Source: Maribacter stanieri
Lineage (GTDB): Bacteria; Bacteroidota; Bacteroidia; Flavobacteriales; Flavobacteriaceae
Direction of reading: 5' to 3'
DNA length: 64,000 nucleotides
NCBI RefSeq assembly: GCF_900112245.1
Contig: NZ_FOYX01000002.1
Span: forward strand, 434,001-498,000
The translations under genes and the position numbers were made by a program. The number at the start of each line of letters is the position of its first letter. The first letter of the stretch is position 1. Under the pieces are notes generated by a model. The model did not search any database, was not told the DNA's origin, and saw only the letters and a program-made list of their open reading frames with translations. Positions 44,515 to 53,448 of the stretch are shown one piece after another.

Positions 44515-44547
44515 CTTCCCCTCCTTGGAGGGGATAAAGCGGTGGGT
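44515..44547 (+). repeat. REP-like palindromic repeat, right copy
   Basis: The sequence cttcccctccttggagggga, with a downstream gcggtgggt tail, has the same palindromic head and G-rich tail as the left copy but in opposite orientation. The 90-bp AT-rich region between the two copies contains no gene. Confidence 0.78.
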
Positions 44548-44587
44548 AATACGAATGATGAATTACTCTAAAATTAAATTTCTAAAT

Positions 44588-45571
44588 CTACAACCCTTTA
44601 TAAACATTCAACACATTCTCGATTTTAGCTTCAGTCTCTTGATCTATATTCTGGCGCTCTGAATCTTCTTGTAACCACTTAATAGTCCTTTTTATCCCTT
44701 CAGAAAACGGAATGGTTGCTTTAAAACCAGGTACAAAGGTTTTGATCTTGCTATTATCGAATAAAACACTTTCTGCCTTATCTGCCAATAGAGTTCCCGT
44801 AAAAGAAGGTTCTATTTTACAGATAAAGTCAGAAGCAATATGTACTACATTCGCTTCTTTCCCTAAGGCATCTGCTAAAATCTTGTAAATCATATTCCAG
44901 CTCAAAACCTCATCTGATGTGATATGGAATGCATGACCAATAGCGGGTGTATTTCCTAATAACCCAACAAAGCCTTTTGCAAAATCGTCAGAGTGGGTAA
45001 CCGTCCAAAGCGACGTACCATCTCCATGAATAATAATTTCCTTATCATCTAAAATTCGCTGTGCCGTATTATATTTATTAAATCCGCCAATGGCAATAGG
45101 TATTACGGTATCGTATGTTAGTGACGGACGAACAATAGTAATAGGAAATCCTTCTTCTCTATATGCTTTTTGCAAGCGGTCTTCACATAGAATTTTATTC
45201 TCAGAATAGTCCCACAGCTTGTTATGTACCGGAGTAGATTCGGTAATAACAGGATAACTTAAAGGTGTTTGATAACAAGAAGCTGAACTTATAAAAATAT
45301 ATTGTTTGGTTTTCCCTCTAAACAATTCAATATCACGCTCAATGTCTTCTGGTGTAAAAGCGATCCAGTTTACAACAACATCCCAGTCATGTTTTTTAAG
45401 CTCTGTAAGTTCTTCGGGTTTATTGATGTCTCCGATAATGGAATGTGCTCCTTCAATCTCAACTTTGGCTTTCCCCCTATTTAATACATATAAATCCATT
45501 CCCTTAGCAACAGCCAATCTACTACTTGGTGTGCTAATATTTCCTGTTCCTCCTATAAATAATACTTTCAT
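44588..45571 (-). CDS. NAD-dependent epimerase/dehydratase (extended SDR)
   Basis: A 327-residue cytosolic protein. The Rossmann motif FIGGTGNISTPSSRLA (about 4-19) is the GxxGxxG type with an atypical ending, and VVVNWIAFTPED and YIFISSASCYQT mark the active-site region. The YxxxK motif is not clean (CYQTPLSYPV). C-terminal residues resemble the atypical SDR group that includes CSP41-like proteins. The substrate is probably a nucleotide sugar or other sugar, but this is not certain. It is a single gene divergent from the S9 peptidase gene. Confidence 0.85.
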   Translation of the reverse strand: MKVLFIGGTGNISTPSSRLAVAKGMDLYVLNRGKAKVEIEGAHSIIGDINKPEELTELKKHDWDVVVNWIAFTPEDIERDIELFRGKTKQYIFISSASCYQTPLSYPVITESTPVHNKLWDYSENKILCEDRLQKAYREEGFPITIVRPSLTYDTVIPIAIGGFNKYNTAQRILDDKEIIIHGDGTSLWTVTHSDDFAKGFVGLLGNTPAIGHAFHITSDEVLSWNMIYKILADALGKEANVVHIASDFICKIEPSFTGTLLADKAESVLFDNSKIKTFVPGFKATIPFSEGIKRTIKWLQEDSERQNIDQETEAKIENVLNVYKGL

Positions 45572-45864
45572 TTTTATATTTTAAAATACTAATAATCAAA
45601 TAATTACAACTTATCACTTTATACATCTGTATAAAATATTGACCTGCCTTAAAGAAAGAATAAAATGCAAATACATCAACTTTATAGCATGCTGTAAATA
45701 CCAGATAAATTTGTTGTCAATAACCTTTATCTTCTTTAATGTGAAAATACAAAAAGAGAATGTTAAGAACATCTATATTTTAAGAAGTTTACTATAGCAT
45801 GAGGCATCTCTTTTTAAGCATTATCATTATCTTCATACTATCATTTCAAACCAAATTCAACACT

Positions 45865-47892
45865 ATGAAAATTATTAGTAAAACACTATTTCTCTTGCTG
45901 TTTACAGTATCTGTAACCGCCCAAGTTTCTTCAAATCTTGAGCTTACCGATATTTTTAACATGGAGTATGTATCTGACCCTCAGATATCACCTGATGGAA
46001 CCAAAATTATCTATGTCCGAAATTTTAAGGATATCATGACAGATAAAAACTTATCTAACTTATGGATGGTAAATTATGATGGTTCACAAAACAGACCAAT
46101 TACCACTGGTAACCAAAATGATTACTACCCACGTTGGTCTCATGATGGTAAAAAAATCATCTTTAAATCGAACAAATCCGATGATAAGATGAAATTATAT
46201 ATCATGTGGATGGATACCAAAGAAATTGCACCATTGACCAATACGCCAAAAGCTCCAGGAGCAGTTAGTTGGTCTAACGATGACCGTTATTTGGCATTTA
46301 CCATGTTTGTACCAGAAGCTGAAGAATCTATTGTAAAATTACCTGCAAAGCCGGAAGGTGCAAAATGGAACACACCTCCAACTTACATTGACAAATTAAA
46401 TTACAGAGGTGACGGACAAGGTTATATTAAAGGTGGGCACGATCAAATTTTCACCCTTTCTATTGATGGTGGTACACCTAAACAATTGACGGCAACAACA
46501 TTTGATCACGGTGCACCTGTATGGTCTAAAAATGACAAAACACTTTTCTTCTCAGCGAATTTTAATCCTGATGAGGCTTTTGAACCTGCCAATAGTGAGG
46601 TATATGCGCTGAACATTTCTAACGGCGAAGTTTCTCCCTTGACTACAAGATATGGTCCTGACAGCTCTCCAACAGTTTCTCCTGATGGCAAGATGATTGC
46701 GTATACAGGTAACGATGATAAATTAATGGGGTACCAAATCACGAATTTATATGTGATGAATACCGATGGTACAAACTCAAAATTGCTATCTGGAGATTTC
46801 GATAGAGATATAGCTAATGCGCAATGGGCAAATGATGGTAAAGGTCTTTATTTTCAATATGATACGGAAGGTGCTACCAAAATTGGACACATTACCCTTG
46901 ATGGAAAAATTACAACTTTAGTTGAAGGTCTTGGTGGTTTGTCATTAGGAAGACCTTATAATGCAGGTGATTTTACAGTTTCTAAAAACTCACGATTTGC
47001 ATATACACTGGGTAATACGGAACATCCTTCTGATTTAGGCGTTGCTGATAAAAAAGGTTCTAAACGCGTAACTTTTGTAAACGATGATCTTTATTCTTTT
47101 AGAGATATAGGCAAAACTGAAGAAATTTGGTGGGAGTCTTCTTATGACCAACAAAAAATTCAAGGTTGGGTGGTTACTCCGCCAAACTTTGACCCTAATA
47201 AAAAATACCCATTTATCCTTGAAATTCATGGCGGACCATTTACTAGCTACGGTTCTGTTTATAGTGCCGAAATACAAGCTTACGCTGCTGCAGGTTATGT
47301 GGTTCTATATAGCAACCCTAGAGGAAGTACGAGTTACGGAGCCGAATTTGGAAATTTAATTCACCACGACTACCCTAATCATGATTATGAAGATTTAATG
47401 AGTGGTGTAGATGCCGTTATTAAAAAAGGTTATGTTGATAACGATAATCTTTTTGTTACCGGTGGAAGTGGCGGCGGAGTACTGACTGCTTGGATAGTAG
47501 GAAAAACAGACCGCTTTAAAGCTGCTGTAGTTGCCAAGCCAGTAATTAACTGGACAAGCTTTGTATTGTATGCCGATGGTGCTGCTTTTTTCTCTAAATA
47601 CTGGTTCGGTAAAAAACCATGGGAAGATCCAGAAAATTATTTTAGACGTTCTCCTTTAATGTATGTAGCCAATGTAACTACCCCAACAATGTTACTTACT
47701 GGTGAGGAAGATTATAGAACACCTATCGCAGAATCTGAGCAGTTCTATACCGCACTAAAATTAGAGGGTGTAGAAACTGCTATGGTACGTATACCTGGTG
47801 CAGGCCACGGTATTGCCAACAGACCAAGTAATTTAATTGCAAAAATTGCCAGTGTTTTAGCTTGGTTCGAAAAATACAAAGAAGCAGAATAG
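45865..47892 (+). CDS. S9 family prolyl oligopeptidase-like peptidase, exported
   Basis: The ATG at 45865 gives a proper signal peptide (MKIISKTLFLLLFTVSVTAQ), so the upstream in-frame ATG at 45799 is less likely. About 675 residues. The N-terminal half is a beta-propeller with TolB/DPP-IV-type blades (for example PQISPDGTKIIYVRN, YYPRWSHDGKKIIF). The C-terminal alpha/beta hydrolase has EIHGGPFTSYGSVYS, the nucleophile in FVTGGSGGGVLTAW, Asp in TGEEDYRTP and His in GAGHGIANRP. It is a dipeptidyl- or acylaminoacyl-peptidase in the periplasm. The next gene follows by 4 bp. Confidence 0.93.
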   Translation: MKIISKTLFLLLFTVSVTAQVSSNLELTDIFNMEYVSDPQISPDGTKIIYVRNFKDIMTDKNLSNLWMVNYDGSQNRPITTGNQNDYYPRWSHDGKKIIFKSNKSDDKMKLYIMWMDTKEIAPLTNTPKAPGAVSWSNDDRYLAFTMFVPEAEESIVKLPAKPEGAKWNTPPTYIDKLNYRGDGQGYIKGGHDQIFTLSIDGGTPKQLTATTFDHGAPVWSKNDKTLFFSANFNPDEAFEPANSEVYALNISNGEVSPLTTRYGPDSSPTVSPDGKMIAYTGNDDKLMGYQITNLYVMNTDGTNSKLLSGDFDRDIANAQWANDGKGLYFQYDTEGATKIGHITLDGKITTLVEGLGGLSLGRPYNAGDFTVSKNSRFAYTLGNTEHPSDLGVADKKGSKRVTFVNDDLYSFRDIGKTEEIWWESSYDQQKIQGWVVTPPNFDPNKKYPFILEIHGGPFTSYGSVYSAEIQAYAAAGYVVLYSNPRGSTSYGAEFGNLIHHDYPNHDYEDLMSGVDAVIKKGYVDNDNLFVTGGSGGGVLTAWIVGKTDRFKAAVVAKPVINWTSFVLYADGAAFFSKYWFGKKPWEDPENYFRRSPLMYVANVTTPTMLLTGEEDYRTPIAESEQFYTALKLEGVETAMVRIPGAGHGIANRPSNLIAKIASVLAWFEKYKEAE

Positions 47893-47896
47893 AAGT

Positions 47897-48739
47897 ATGA
47901 AAACTCAAAAAATTATTTTTATACTAGGATTATTCATCTCGTTTTTAACTACATACGGACAAGAAGTCAAGGTGTTATCATACAATATCAAGTATGATAA
48001 TGTAAACGATACGGTAAACAATTGGAACGACCGAAAAGAAGCCATGGTTGAACTTTTAAACTATTATGAGCCAGGTATTATTGGTATGCAAGAGGTACTT
48101 GATCATCAGTTGACCTATTTGGATGAAAACTTATCAGACTACACCTTTATTGGCGTTGGTAGAGATGATGGAAAGAAAAAAGGGGAATACTCCCCTATTC
48201 TTTACAATACTAAAAAGTATACGCTTTTAAAAAGTGAAACGTTTTGGCTTTCTGAAACTCCACATGAAATTTCAGTAGGTTGGGATGCTTCTATGGAACG
48301 TATTTGTACGTATGGGGTATTTGTAGATATAGAAAGCGGTAAGCAGTTTATGGTATTTAACACCCATTTTGATCATATAGGCACTGTTGCCCGTGAAAAA
48401 TCTGCTGAGCTTATAGTTACTAAAATCAAAGAAATAAATTCAAATAAGCTTCCGGTAGTTCTTATGGGTGATTTGAATTTGAGCCCTAATGAAACTCCTA
48501 TCAAATTCTTGCAAGGCGCTTTGACAGATGGCCAATCTATCACCAAAAAACCTTTCTATGGTCCTACTGGTTCCTTTAGCGGTTTTGACCACAATAGAGT
48601 TTTAAACAACCGTATTGACTATATATTTGTTGAGAATTTTGAAGTTCTAGAGTATATTCATATTGATGACAGAATGGAAAACAACAAGCATATTTCCGAT
48701 CATTTGCCCGTATTCGCAAACTTAGAAATGAAGAACTAA
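47897..48739 (+). CDS. Endonuclease/exonuclease/phosphatase family protein, exported
   Basis: A 280-residue protein with a signal peptide (about 1-21). EEP family motifs are YNIKYDNVNDTVNNW, IGMQEVLDHQL (catalytic Glu), VFNTHFDHIG (His), VVLMGDLNLSP (Asp/Asn) and ISDHLPVFANL (Asp-His pair at the end). Exported members are usually phosphodiesterases or sphingomyelinase-like. It begins 4 bp after the S9 peptidase gene, so the two form an operon that ends at a terminator. Confidence 0.9.
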   Translation: MKTQKIIFILGLFISFLTTYGQEVKVLSYNIKYDNVNDTVNNWNDRKEAMVELLNYYEPGIIGMQEVLDHQLTYLDENLSDYTFIGVGRDDGKKKGEYSPILYNTKKYTLLKSETFWLSETPHEISVGWDASMERICTYGVFVDIESGKQFMVFNTHFDHIGTVAREKSAELIVTKIKEINSNKLPVVLMGDLNLSPNETPIKFLQGALTDGQSITKKPFYGPTGSFSGFDHNRVLNNRIDYIFVENFEVLEYIHIDDRMENNKHISDHLPVFANLEMKN

Positions 48740-48760
48740 GATTTTATTAGACAGCATAAA

Positions 48761-48794
48761 AAATCCCGATTGTTGAAACAATCGGGATTTTTTA
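48761..48794. terminator. Bidirectional terminator between EEP and alpha/beta hydrolase genes
   Basis: A perfect 13-bp stem (aaatcccgattgt at 48761-48773 with acaatcgggattt at 48778-48790), a four-base loop, T run on the right and A run on the left. It separates convergent genes. Confidence 0.9.
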
Positions 48795-48810
48795 TTTGAA
48801 AGAGATATTT

Positions 48811-49644
48811 TTATTTCTTTAAAAATGAAATCAATATCTCATTCAATTCTTCTGGGTGGGTTACATTAAGTCCGTGCGGAGCTCCTTTGATAACCTCTAA
48901 CGTACTATATTTAATTCCTTCTGCAGCTTGTTTTGCAGATGTTTCAAAAGGTACAGTGGCATCTGCATCTCCATGAACTATTAATGTTGGCACTGTTACG
49001 TTTTTTAGCTCTGGTCTAAAATCCGTATGCATCCATGCAAGAGCCGCTTGTATTGTTGCTCTAGGCGAAGCAAATGATGCTATATTAAAGTCATAATCTA
49101 GTTGTGCCTGACTTACTCGATTATCCTTATTATCCTCATAATTATAGAATCCTTTGCTAAATTCCTTTAAAAAACCAACTCTATCTTTCTGTAAGGCATC
49201 TATAATACCATCTAAAGCTTCTTCTGGCACTCCATCAGGATTATCAGATTTATGTTTTACCAATGGAACAATAGAGCTTATTAACGCTGCTTTTGCTATT
49301 CTACTAGAACCATATTCCGTTAAATAACGTACTACTTCTCCTCCTCCCATTGAAAAACCAACAATAATTGCGTCTTTCAAATCTAACTCTTCTATAATCG
49401 CATTTAAATCACTTGCTAGAGCAGAATAATCATATTCTCCCCAAGGTGCAGATGATGTTCCGAATCCTCTACGGTCATATGATATACAACGGTACCCTTC
49501 CTCAACAATTTTCCAAACCTGTTGTTCCCAAGATTTACGGCTTAAAGGCCATCCGTGTATTAATATTACGGGTTGTCCACTTCCATAATCTTCATAGAAA
49601 ATATCTACTTGTTCCTTTGCTTTTGTATTTGATATAAATGGCAT
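48811..49644 (-). CDS. Alpha/beta hydrolase (non-haem chloroperoxidase-like)
   Basis: A 277-residue cytosolic protein. The oxyanion-hole stretch is LIHGWPLSRKSWE (about 29-41), the nucleophile elbow GFSMGGGEVVRYL (Ser about residue 97), the acid in VHGDADATVPFE and the His in GAPHGLNVTH. The YDRRGFGTSS motif places it with cofactor-free haloperoxidase-like hydrolases. These enzymes are esterases or perhydrolases; the natural substrate is not clear. Single gene. Confidence 0.92.
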   Translation of the reverse strand: MPFISNTKAKEQVDIFYEDYGSGQPVILIHGWPLSRKSWEQQVWKIVEEGYRCISYDRRGFGTSSAPWGEYDYSALASDLNAIIEELDLKDAIIVGFSMGGGEVVRYLTEYGSSRIAKAALISSIVPLVKHKSDNPDGVPEEALDGIIDALQKDRVGFLKEFSKGFYNYEDNKDNRVSQAQLDYDFNIASFASPRATIQAALAWMHTDFRPELKNVTVPTLIVHGDADATVPFETSAKQAAEGIKYSTLEVIKGAPHGLNVTHPEELNEILISFLKK

Positions 49645-49771
49645 ATTCTTGTTTTAAAATTCTTATACAAGATAATTAGGATTTCGTCAAATACTTAGCA
49701 CTAAGCATTAAATAATTGTTTCTAAAAGCAATTACGCAAAACCAGTATATTTACAATTAAAATCTATCTAC

Positions 49772-50380
49772 ATGTTTATTCCTGAACACTACAAGAACAA
49801 TGACATTAACGAGATTAATGACTTTCTAAAAAGTAATAGTTTCGGTATTCTTATTAATACTATTAATGGCAAACCATGGGGTACACATATTCCTTTAGAA
49901 TTGGGAAAGAATTCTAATGATGCCGATGTATTGGTTGGCCATATTGCCAAAGCCAATTTACAGAGCAAAAATTTAATTGATGGCGATGAAGTGCTTTGTA
50001 TTTTTAATGGCCCACATAGTTACATATCCTCATCTTGGTATCAGCAAGAAGAAGTACCTACTTGGAACTATATTGCCGTTCATGTATATGGTACTGTAAA
50101 AATTCAAACTTCAGAAGAGCTACTTACTTCTTTACATGAACTTGTAAATAAATATGAGCAACAGTCAGAGCATCCTATTTCATTGAACGATATGTCTGAT
50201 AAAACTATGAGACAAGTTAGTGGCATCATCGGGTTTGAAATTGAAATTAACGATATACAGGCAGTAAATAAACTCTCTCAAGGCAGAAGCCATGACCATC
50301 CTAAAATTATATCTGAATTAGAAAAACAAGGTCCTTCAGAAAAAGCTGTTGCGGATGAAATGAAAAAACGTATGCCTTAA
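49772..50380 (+). CDS. FMN-binding negative regulator (PaiB type)
   Basis: A 202-residue protein of the PaiB family. The opening MFIPEHYKNNDINEINDFL, the central THIPLELGKN (about 32-41), VGHIAKANLQ and FNGPHSYISSSWYQQEEVPTWNY (split, about 77-100), and ISLNDMSDKTMRQVSGIIGFEIEI are all family hallmarks. The fold is a split barrel that binds FMN or haem. In Bacillus, PaiB affects sporulation and protease genes; here a regulatory or haem-related role is only inferred. Single gene. Confidence 0.9.
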   Translation: MFIPEHYKNNDINEINDFLKSNSFGILINTINGKPWGTHIPLELGKNSNDADVLVGHIAKANLQSKNLIDGDEVLCIFNGPHSYISSSWYQQEEVPTWNYIAVHVYGTVKIQTSEELLTSLHELVNKYEQQSEHPISLNDMSDKTMRQVSGIIGFEIEINDIQAVNKLSQGRSHDHPKIISELEKQGPSEKAVADEMKKRMP

Positions 50381-50483
50381 AACTTTGGTGAACAAGTTAA
50401 AATAAAAAGGTTTAGAGTATTATTATTGGTTTTCTTTCCTCTAATTTTAATCGCAGTTTCTATCATCCCAAACTATTAAAATT

Positions 50484-50978
50484 ATGAGCGAATTACTTTC
50501 TATTTATAAATTCAACAAAGCGTCCAAAATTAAAGAATGGCAAATTGTCAATGATGATGTTATGGGCGGTTTATCTATGGGGCTCATACAAATTAACCCC
50601 CAAGGAAATGGCGTATTTAGTGGGCACGTATCATTAGAAAATAATGGAGGCTTTTGCTTAGTTAGACTTGATTTAGATAGAATTGCAGTAGATACTTACT
50701 CCACTTTTGTAATACGATTAAAAGGAGATGGTAAAAAATATGCATTTAGATGTAAATCTGGCGAACATCAACGGCATACTTATAGCTATGACTTTAAATC
50801 TAGTAAAGAATGGCATACCATTGAAATTCCATTTAAAGAAATGGAACCTGTATTTAGAGGTGAAGAACTAAAATTGCCCAACTACCATGGCGATTATCTT
50901 GCCCAAATCGCTTTTATTATTAAGAACGGAATTGAAGAAGATTTTACTCTGGAAATAGAGAGCATACAATTAAAATAA
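50484..50978 (+). CDS. CIA30-like sandwich protein
   Basis: A 164-residue cytosolic protein of the CIA30 (complex I intermediate-associated protein 30) family, recognised from WQIVNDDVMGGLSMG (about 19-33), GVFSGHVSLENNGGFCLVRL (split, about 43-62), YAFRCKSGE and WHTIEIPFKEMEPVFRG (about 111-127). The fold is a galactose-binding-like jelly roll. Bacterial function is unknown. It ends 3' to a bidirectional terminator. Confidence 0.88.
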   Translation: MSELLSIYKFNKASKIKEWQIVNDDVMGGLSMGLIQINPQGNGVFSGHVSLENNGGFCLVRLDLDRIAVDTYSTFVIRLKGDGKKYAFRCKSGEHQRHTYSYDFKSSKEWHTIEIPFKEMEPVFRGEELKLPNYHGDYLAQIAFIIKNGIEEDFTLEIESIQLK

Positions 50979-51008
50979 AAAAGAGCCATATTTAGATATG
51001 GCTCTTTT
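50979..51008. terminator. Bidirectional terminator between CIA30 and alcohol dehydrogenase genes
   Basis: A 13-bp perfect stem (aaaagagccatat at 50979-50991 with atatggctctttt at 50996-51008) and a four-base loop, with the A and T runs forming the outer part of the stem. It separates convergent genes. Confidence 0.85.
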
Positions 51009-51028
51009 CAATTATAGACTTCTATTAT

Positions 51029-52081
51029 CTAACTATCTTTTAAAGATTTCATGTCAATTACAAATCTATATTTTACATCAGATTTTTGTAATCTATCATA
51101 CGCATCGTTGATGTTTTGAATATCAATCATTTCAATATCTGAAACTACATTATGCTTGCCACAGAAATCTAACATTTCTTGAGTCTCTTTTAGACCTCCA
51201 ATTAAAGAGCCTGCGATACTTTTTCTTCCCATTATTAAACTACCACCATGTAATGGATCTAAAGGTTCTACCGCCCCTACAATTACCATAGTTGCATCTC
51301 TTTTTAATAAAGCCGCATACGGATTCATATCATGCCCCACAGGAATAGTGTTTAGTAAGAAATCGAAAGAATTTGCATGTTCATTCATCTGTGCTTCATC
51401 TTTAGATATTAAAACTTCATCTGCACCTAATTTCTTAGCATCCTCACTTTTAGATGGAGATGTCGTAATCATAACTGTATGAGCCCCCATTGCATGTGCA
51501 AATTTGATCCCCATATGACCCAAACCACCTAAACCGATTACACCTACCTTATCCCCTTTTTTAACACCCCAATGTGCTAATGGAGAGTACGTGGTTATAC
51601 CAGCACATAACAATGGTGCCGCTGCCTTAGGGTCTAAATTTTCAGGTACTTTTAATACAAACTCTTTATTTACGGTTACATTTTCAGAATAACCACCAAA
51701 AGTATGCCCTCCTGAATGTTTGTCTTTACTATTATAAGTAAACGTTGCACCATTTTCACAGAACTGTTCTAAATCATCTTTACATGCGCTACACGTTTGA
51801 CATGAATCTACCAAACAACCAACACCTACTAAATCACCTACCTTAAATTTGGTAACTCCACTACCAACCTCTAAAACCTTACCTATAATTTCATGTCCTG
51901 GAACTACCGGATATGCGGAATTTTTCCAATCGTTACGTACTTGGTGCAAATCGCTATGACATACGCCACAATATAAAATATCAATTTTTACATCATCCTT
52001 TAACGGATCTCTTCTTTCTATTTCTAACGGCTTCAAATTAGCGTCTTTATTATCTGCCGCGTATGCTTTTATCTTAGTCAT
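51029..52081 (-). CDS. Zinc-dependent NAD(P)-linked alcohol dehydrogenase (CAD/YahK type)
   Basis: A 350-residue medium-chain dehydrogenase. Catalytic zinc ligands are in CGVCHSDLHQ (Cys) and PGHEIIGKV (His, Glu); structural zinc cysteines are in VDSCQTCSACKDDLEQFC. The dinucleotide site is GLGGLGHMGIKFAHAMG (about 180-196), followed by TTSPSK, the serine pattern associated with NADP preference in the cinnamyl alcohol dehydrogenase group. It reduces aldehydes broadly. A TACCTTTG promoter element lies just upstream. Confidence 0.93.
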   Translation of the reverse strand: MTKIKAYAADNKDANLKPLEIERRDPLKDDVKIDILYCGVCHSDLHQVRNDWKNSAYPVVPGHEIIGKVLEVGSGVTKFKVGDLVGVGCLVDSCQTCSACKDDLEQFCENGATFTYNSKDKHSGGHTFGGYSENVTVNKEFVLKVPENLDPKAAAPLLCAGITTYSPLAHWGVKKGDKVGVIGLGGLGHMGIKFAHAMGAHTVMITTSPSKSEDAKKLGADEVLISKDEAQMNEHANSFDFLLNTIPVGHDMNPYAALLKRDATMVIVGAVEPLDPLHGGSLIMGRKSIAGSLIGGLKETQEMLDFCGKHNVVSDIEMIDIQNINDAYDRLQKSDVKYRFVIDMKSLKDS

Positions 52082-52101
52082 ATATATTACTTTTTCTAAT
52101 T

Positions 52102-52109
52102 CAAAGGTA
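52102..52109 (-). promoter_or_regulatory. Bacteroidetes -7 promoter element for the alcohol dehydrogenase
   Basis: The minus strand reads TACCTTTG, an exact TAnnTTTG match, 20 bases upstream of the ATG at 52081. Confidence 0.6.
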
Positions 52110-52315
52110 CACTTTAGCCCCCTTAATTATTGACTCTAAAAGATTTTAAACCAATTTTAATGGTGTGTATAAAATTAAATATATGAAGTTAAAATGTAAA
52201 AATGATGACGATAATAACTAAAAATAAACTGACTGCAATCAAGGATGCAAACTGATAATTATCATATCATAAAACATTTATTTTTATTAAGTTTAAGAAA
52301 CCATTACCAACCAAA

Positions 52316-52804
52316 ATGAACGAACAACTATACCCGTTAAAAAAGTTGATCATCCCATTTAGAATAGATGCGTTGTTACCAAATGTTTTAGTTTTAATTC
52401 CTAGAATATTTACAGGATACTTACTTTCCTTTGTTTTTGCAGTGAATAAGTTTGGTACTCCATGGACCCCCAAATCTGCCGAACTCGGCTTATTAGAAGT
52501 TTCTGATTGGTTCGTTGATTTGGTAAGACAATTTGGAGTTCCTTTTTCATACATGCCAGAATTCTTTGCCTGGTCTGCCGGGATGACTGAGGCTCTTGGC
52601 GGTCTTTTATTAATTTTAGGGTTAAATACAAGAATAACAGCTTTTTTTGTAACTATAACCATGTTTACCACCATCGTATTTAGACCTTGGGATGACTCTT
52701 GGAGTATTATACCCACTTTTACATTATTTTGTCTAGGGCTATTTTTTATGGGATTTGGCTCAGGTAAGTTTGGTTTAGACTATTTCATTACCAAAAGAAG
52801 ATAG
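52316..52804 (+). CDS. DoxX family membrane protein
   Basis: A 162-residue inner membrane protein. Four hydrophobic segments (about 22-41, 77-100, 104-122, 129-147) and the glutamate/proline pattern AGMTEALGGLLLILGLNTR (about 88-106) are typical of the DoxX/DoxD family. Members are linked to thiosulfate or oxidative-stress functions in other bacteria; the role here is not known. Single gene, divergent from the alcohol dehydrogenase. Confidence 0.88.
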   Translation: MNEQLYPLKKLIIPFRIDALLPNVLVLIPRIFTGYLLSFVFAVNKFGTPWTPKSAELGLLEVSDWFVDLVRQFGVPFSYMPEFFAWSAGMTEALGGLLLILGLNTRITAFFVTITMFTTIVFRPWDDSWSIIPTFTLFCLGLFFMGFGSGKFGLDYFITKRR

Positions 52805-52947
52805 TATTTCACAAGTACTTGTTTTTTCTATACCTCCCCTTTTCTACAATTCAGGATAGCATTTCTACAACTGAGTTAGTTTCTATTTCAAAAAGCGTAT
52901 TGATAAGGCATCTTTGAAGCATCAATTAATCTTTAAAACCTTATAAA

Positions 52948-53367
52948 ATGAAAAAGTTACTATTTACCATTACTGTATTAGCAATGACCGTTACTATGAA
53001 TGCTCAAGGAAATGACGGCGTAACGTTAACCGTTATTATCGAAAATGTATTGAACAATGAAGGTCATGTACTTAGCGCATTGCACAATGAACAAACTTTT
53101 ATGAAAGCTGACAGAATTAAAACAAGCCATGACAAAGCTGAAGCAGGTGAGCTAATCTTAACCTTTGAACATATACTACCTGGTGATTATGCTTTTTCCG
53201 TTTTACATGATGCAAACGATAATCAACGTATGGATTTTGAAAATAATGGAATGCCCAAAGAAGATTATGCAATGAGTGGTAATTCTATGCAAATGGGACC
53301 TCCAACTTTTAGTGATGCAAAATTTTCTATTGCAAATGAAGATATGGAGATTAAGCTAAGATTTTAA
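52948..53367 (+). CDS. DUF2141 domain exported protein
   Basis: A 139-residue protein with a signal peptide (about 1-19). The DUF2141 sandwich is recognised by NEGHVLSALHNEQTFM (about 36-51), LILTFEHILPGDYAFSVLHDANDNQRMD (split, about 70-96) and NGMPKEDYAMSG near the end. The DANDN motif may bind calcium. Function is unknown. It lies upstream of the OxyR gene on the same strand with an 81-bp gap. Confidence 0.9.
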   Translation: MKKLLFTITVLAMTVTMNAQGNDGVTLTVIIENVLNNEGHVLSALHNEQTFMKADRIKTSHDKAEAGELILTFEHILPGDYAFSVLHDANDNQRMDFENNGMPKEDYAMSGNSMQMGPPTFSDAKFSIANEDMEIKLRF

Positions 53368-53448
53368 AAAACAATAAGGTGTACATCCTCCTCAGGCAAT
53401 AGGTTATAATAATGGTTTTTAGTAATTTTATAGCCTTAAACTATATAC

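Noticed and set aside
52267..52716. Minus-strand open frame of 149 codons over the DoxX gene
   Set aside because: Antisense shadow; the plus-strand DoxX family membership is clear.
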